IMG/VR virus record: IMGVR_UViG_3300007519_000085
Span: 1-22,196 of that record
From: a virus
Direction: 5' to 3' (one strand)
DNA length: 22,196 nucleotides
Shown here: piece by piece, positions 20,750 through 22,196 of the stretch
Numbering within the stretch: the first letter of the stretch is position 1
Layout of the letters: each line of letters begins with the position of its first letter
Translations under genes and position numbers: made by a program
Notes under the pieces: generated by a model
The model's input: the letters and a program-made list of their open reading frames with translations, nothing else
Databases searched by the model: none
What the model was told of the DNA's origin: nothing

Positions 20750-21262
20750 ATGAGTTCCAACAACACCCAAAGACGCTCCGAGCGGTTCGCTGATGCCCTA
20801 CAGCCTCCCAGCATTACAAACCCAATCTTGAGCGCCATGCAGTTCGCCCACCTCACCAAAACACGGGGCGGCGCCACCATGGACGTTCACACAAACCAGA
20901 TCGCGGAGCCCGGAGACAACTCTTACTTTGTGGGCGGCGAGCCAGACAAGCACGGTAACCGCATTCCCACGGTCCACCACGGGGCCACCGAGATTGACGC
21001 ATCCGGAGGTTACACCCACCTTCCAACTGCAGTGGGTCACATGAAGGATCGCAACGAGAAAGCCCTATGGAGCATGAAGACTATGGACCCGATTCGTAAC
21101 CCGGACCATGTCGACAACGGCTCCAGTAACGCAAGCGCCCGCGAGGGAACAACTTCTGATCTAAGCCCTTCCGATGTCTTGCGCCATAAGGCTCGCCTTA
21201 TGGATGTCGGCGGGAAAAACCCCGCAATGTCGTTGGGTTCTTGGCGCGATACGGAAGCCTAA
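20750..21262 (+). CDS. Unrecognised polar protein
   Basis: A 170-residue protein with a weak ribosome-binding site and a start that may be leaderless. The N-terminus is basic and polar (SSNNTQRRSERF). The body is rich in His, Asn, Gly and Asp (VGGEPDKHGNRIPTVHHG, IDASGGYTHLPTAVGHMKDR). The C-terminus reads KNPAMSLGSWRDTEA. I have a vague recollection of phage proteins carrying VGGE.DK.GNRIPT near structural genes, but cannot name a family. It diverges from the antisense gene at 20721. A virion or packaging-related role is possible and unproven. Confidence 0.65.
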   Translation: MSSNNTQRRSERFADALQPPSITNPILSAMQFAHLTKTRGGATMDVHTNQIAEPGDNSYFVGGEPDKHGNRIPTVHHGATEIDASGGYTHLPTAVGHMKDRNEKALWSMKTMDPIRNPDHVDNGSSNASAREGTTSDLSPSDVLRHKARLMDVGGKNPAMSLGSWRDTEA

Positions 21263-21271
21263 ATATTTAGC

Positions 21272-21300
21272 CTGACTATGTAATACTTACCTGTCATCTT
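21272..21300 (+). promoter_or_regulatory. Weak candidate promoter, possibly leaderless
   Basis: CTGACT (21272-21277), a 17-nt spacer and CATCTT (21295-21300) have the same distance to the ATG at 21307 as the better promoter before 14154. The gene has no ribosome-binding site. The palindrome CTAAATATTTAG (21259-21270) lies just upstream, spanning the stop of the preceding gene. Box quality is poor. Confidence 0.25.
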
Positions 21301-21306
21301 AGTTAC

Positions 21307-21822
21307 ATGACGTACAACAACCTTACTCCCCAGCAGAACTGGTCGTCGCTGGGTGCTGGAGGCATGTACGGATCTTTTAACTATGGAGGCGGCGGAATCC
21401 CGGTCGCGCGATCCGATCTTGACTTTATGCGGATGGGCGTTGGTCGTGTCCCCCACGCCGAATACCCCGACGGATACCTAGGCACCATCCGTTCGCGTCG
21501 AGACGACAAAGGTAAACCGAACTCGATCTCAGAAATTGTGCTCGATGGCATGAAGACCCGAGTCAATCAGCGCGCATACCAACGCGGAGTCCACAAAGGC
21601 GAGCGCATCGATCCCGGCGATTACGTGTGGCCCACCGAGTGGGGCGCGGAGACCGGGATCTCCAACCAGTTCAAGGGACGCAAAACAAATCTTGTCAATT
21701 TACCGGTCCAACCGACTCACCTCGTCAACGACGGCCGATCCGATATCCCCAACAACGTACCGCCGGAGATGGGCCCACGGCGACGCGCGCAACTTGACCG
21801 CTTGAGGCCCGCATGGGCGTGA
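21307..21822 (+). CDS. Unrecognised Gly/Asn-rich protein
   Basis: A 171-residue protein. The N-terminus is Gly- and aromatic-rich (LGAGGMYGSFNYGGGGIPV). Further on come FMRMGVGRVPHAEYPDGYLG, a basic segment (IRSRRDDKGKPNSISEIV) and a Pro/Arg-rich end (PPEMGPRRRAQLDRLRPAWA). No membrane segment, cysteine motif or catalytic signature is visible. The lack of a ribosome-binding site suggests a leaderless or weakly translated start. With its neighbours it may open a structural or packaging module, judged only from composition and position. Confidence 0.65.
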   Translation: MTYNNLTPQQNWSSLGAGGMYGSFNYGGGGIPVARSDLDFMRMGVGRVPHAEYPDGYLGTIRSRRDDKGKPNSISEIVLDGMKTRVNQRAYQRGVHKGERIDPGDYVWPTEWGAETGISNQFKGRKTNLVNLPVQPTHLVNDGRSDIPNNVPPEMGPRRRAQLDRLRPAWA

Positions 21823-21827
21823 TGTAA

Positions 21828-22196
21828 ATGGCCGTAGCAAAGAAGACTGCCCGACCAAAAACACCAGAGCAAGTCGCCGCCGCGCGATCAAAATCAGCAG
21901 TAAAGGCCGCATCAACTCGATCCCAAAAGAAGGCCGTAGACGCAGGTAATACAAGACGCGAAGAATTTGAAACGGCCAACCCACAAAGGTATGAAGACTT
22001 GGGTGACGCGCTCGGTTCCCGTTGGACTGGGGATGCTGATCTTCGCAAAAAAATAAGTGCGGCCGGTTATGATCCAGACACTGAAATAAAAAAGAATGTT
22101 GACGCCGTACGGAAAATAGGTCCCGGCCAGACCTATCGCGCCATGGGCTGGCTAGGCGCCTCCGAAACCGAAACGAATCACCCCGGTCAAGGAACC
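21828..22196 (+). CDS. Protein with Lys/Ala-rich N-terminus (partial, runs off the window)
   Basis: An open frame from ATG 21828 to the end of the window (123 codons, no stop). Residues 1-40 are rich in Lys, Ala, Arg and Ser (VAKKTARPKTPEQVAAARSK and onward), like the basic tails of histone H1- or HU-type proteins. A more ordered region follows (RREEFETANPQRYEDLGDAL, SRWTGDADLRKKISAAGYD). The start lies 5 nt after the preceding stop with no clear ribosome-binding site, so it is probably translated by re-initiation. The product could bind nucleic acid through the basic tail. The rest of the gene is needed for a call. Confidence 0.6.
   Translation, partial: MAVAKKTARPKTPEQVAAARSKSAVKAASTRSQKKAVDAGNTRREEFETANPQRYEDLGDALGSRWTGDADLRKKISAAGYDPDTEIKKNVDAVRKIGPGQTYRAMGWLGASETETNHPGQGT

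Noticed and set aside
1-22196. tRNA genes, integrase or insertion sequences
   Set aside because: No cloverleaf-like segment with the conserved TTC-arm, no recombinase signature and no transposase or terminal repeats were seen by eye; a tRNA scan would be decisive.

Overview
The window reads as part of the genome of a tailed bacteriophage (or a closely related prophage) that infects an actinobacterium. Evidence for a phage: tightly packed genes almost all on the + strand, many stop/start overlaps of the ATGA or GTGA type, the 3' end of a tail-like gene at the left edge, and a full phage replication and recombination set. Evidence for an actinobacterial host: a WhiB-family gene, a Pro-rich zinc-ribbon protein of a type I recall from actinobacteriophages, and several starts that look leaderless. 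Base composition looks only moderately G+C-rich by eye, which would suit aquatic actinobacteria better than Streptomyces or Mycobacterium; that is inference. No integrase, rRNA, tRNA, CRISPR array or insertion sequence was seen.

Layout. 1-1488: end of a tail-like gene, a tiny zinc-ribbon protein, then a candidate promoter, a small membrane protein (possible holin) and an unknown protein. 1489-5002: replication initiation. This holds a winged-helix initiator whose reading frame contains three palindromic iterons and a 12-bp hairpin (an origin candidate like that of phage lambda O), a DnaC-like loader with eroded ATPase motifs, a SWIM zinc-finger protein, an unknown protein and a DnaB-type helicase. 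5003-8018: small proteins, a CHC2/Toprim primase and an SNF2-type helicase. 8019-11764: a new candidate promoter, an unknown protein, a MerR-like DNA-binding protein, a probable single-strand DNA-binding protein, a long inverted repeat and a family A DNA polymerase with Leu at the position equivalent to E. coli Phe762.

11761-14093: unknown proteins, a RecA-like recombinase and a secreted lysozyme/transglycosylase-like protein. 14094-18411: a candidate leaderless promoter, a PD-(D/E)XK resolvase-like nuclease, WhiB with unusual cysteine spacing, a Cas4/RecB-like nuclease with a zinc-ribbon insert, unknown proteins, a probable Nmad1-type (nucleotide modification associated) protein, and a RuvC-like resolvase. 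18412-22196: a SpoVS-like protein, a metallophosphoesterase, one small antisense zinc-ribbon gene, and several unrecognised, probably disordered proteins that may start another module.

Working together: the initiator would bind its internal iterons and recruit the loader and DnaB helicase. Primase, SSB-like protein and PolA would carry out synthesis. RecA, the Cas4-like nuclease and two resolvase-type nucleases would handle recombination and branched DNA before packaging. WhiB and SpoVS are candidate regulators acting on host or phage genes. The most distinctive parts are the origin-in-initiator region with its degenerate loader, the WhiB variant, the phage SpoVS protein and the divergent antisense gene.
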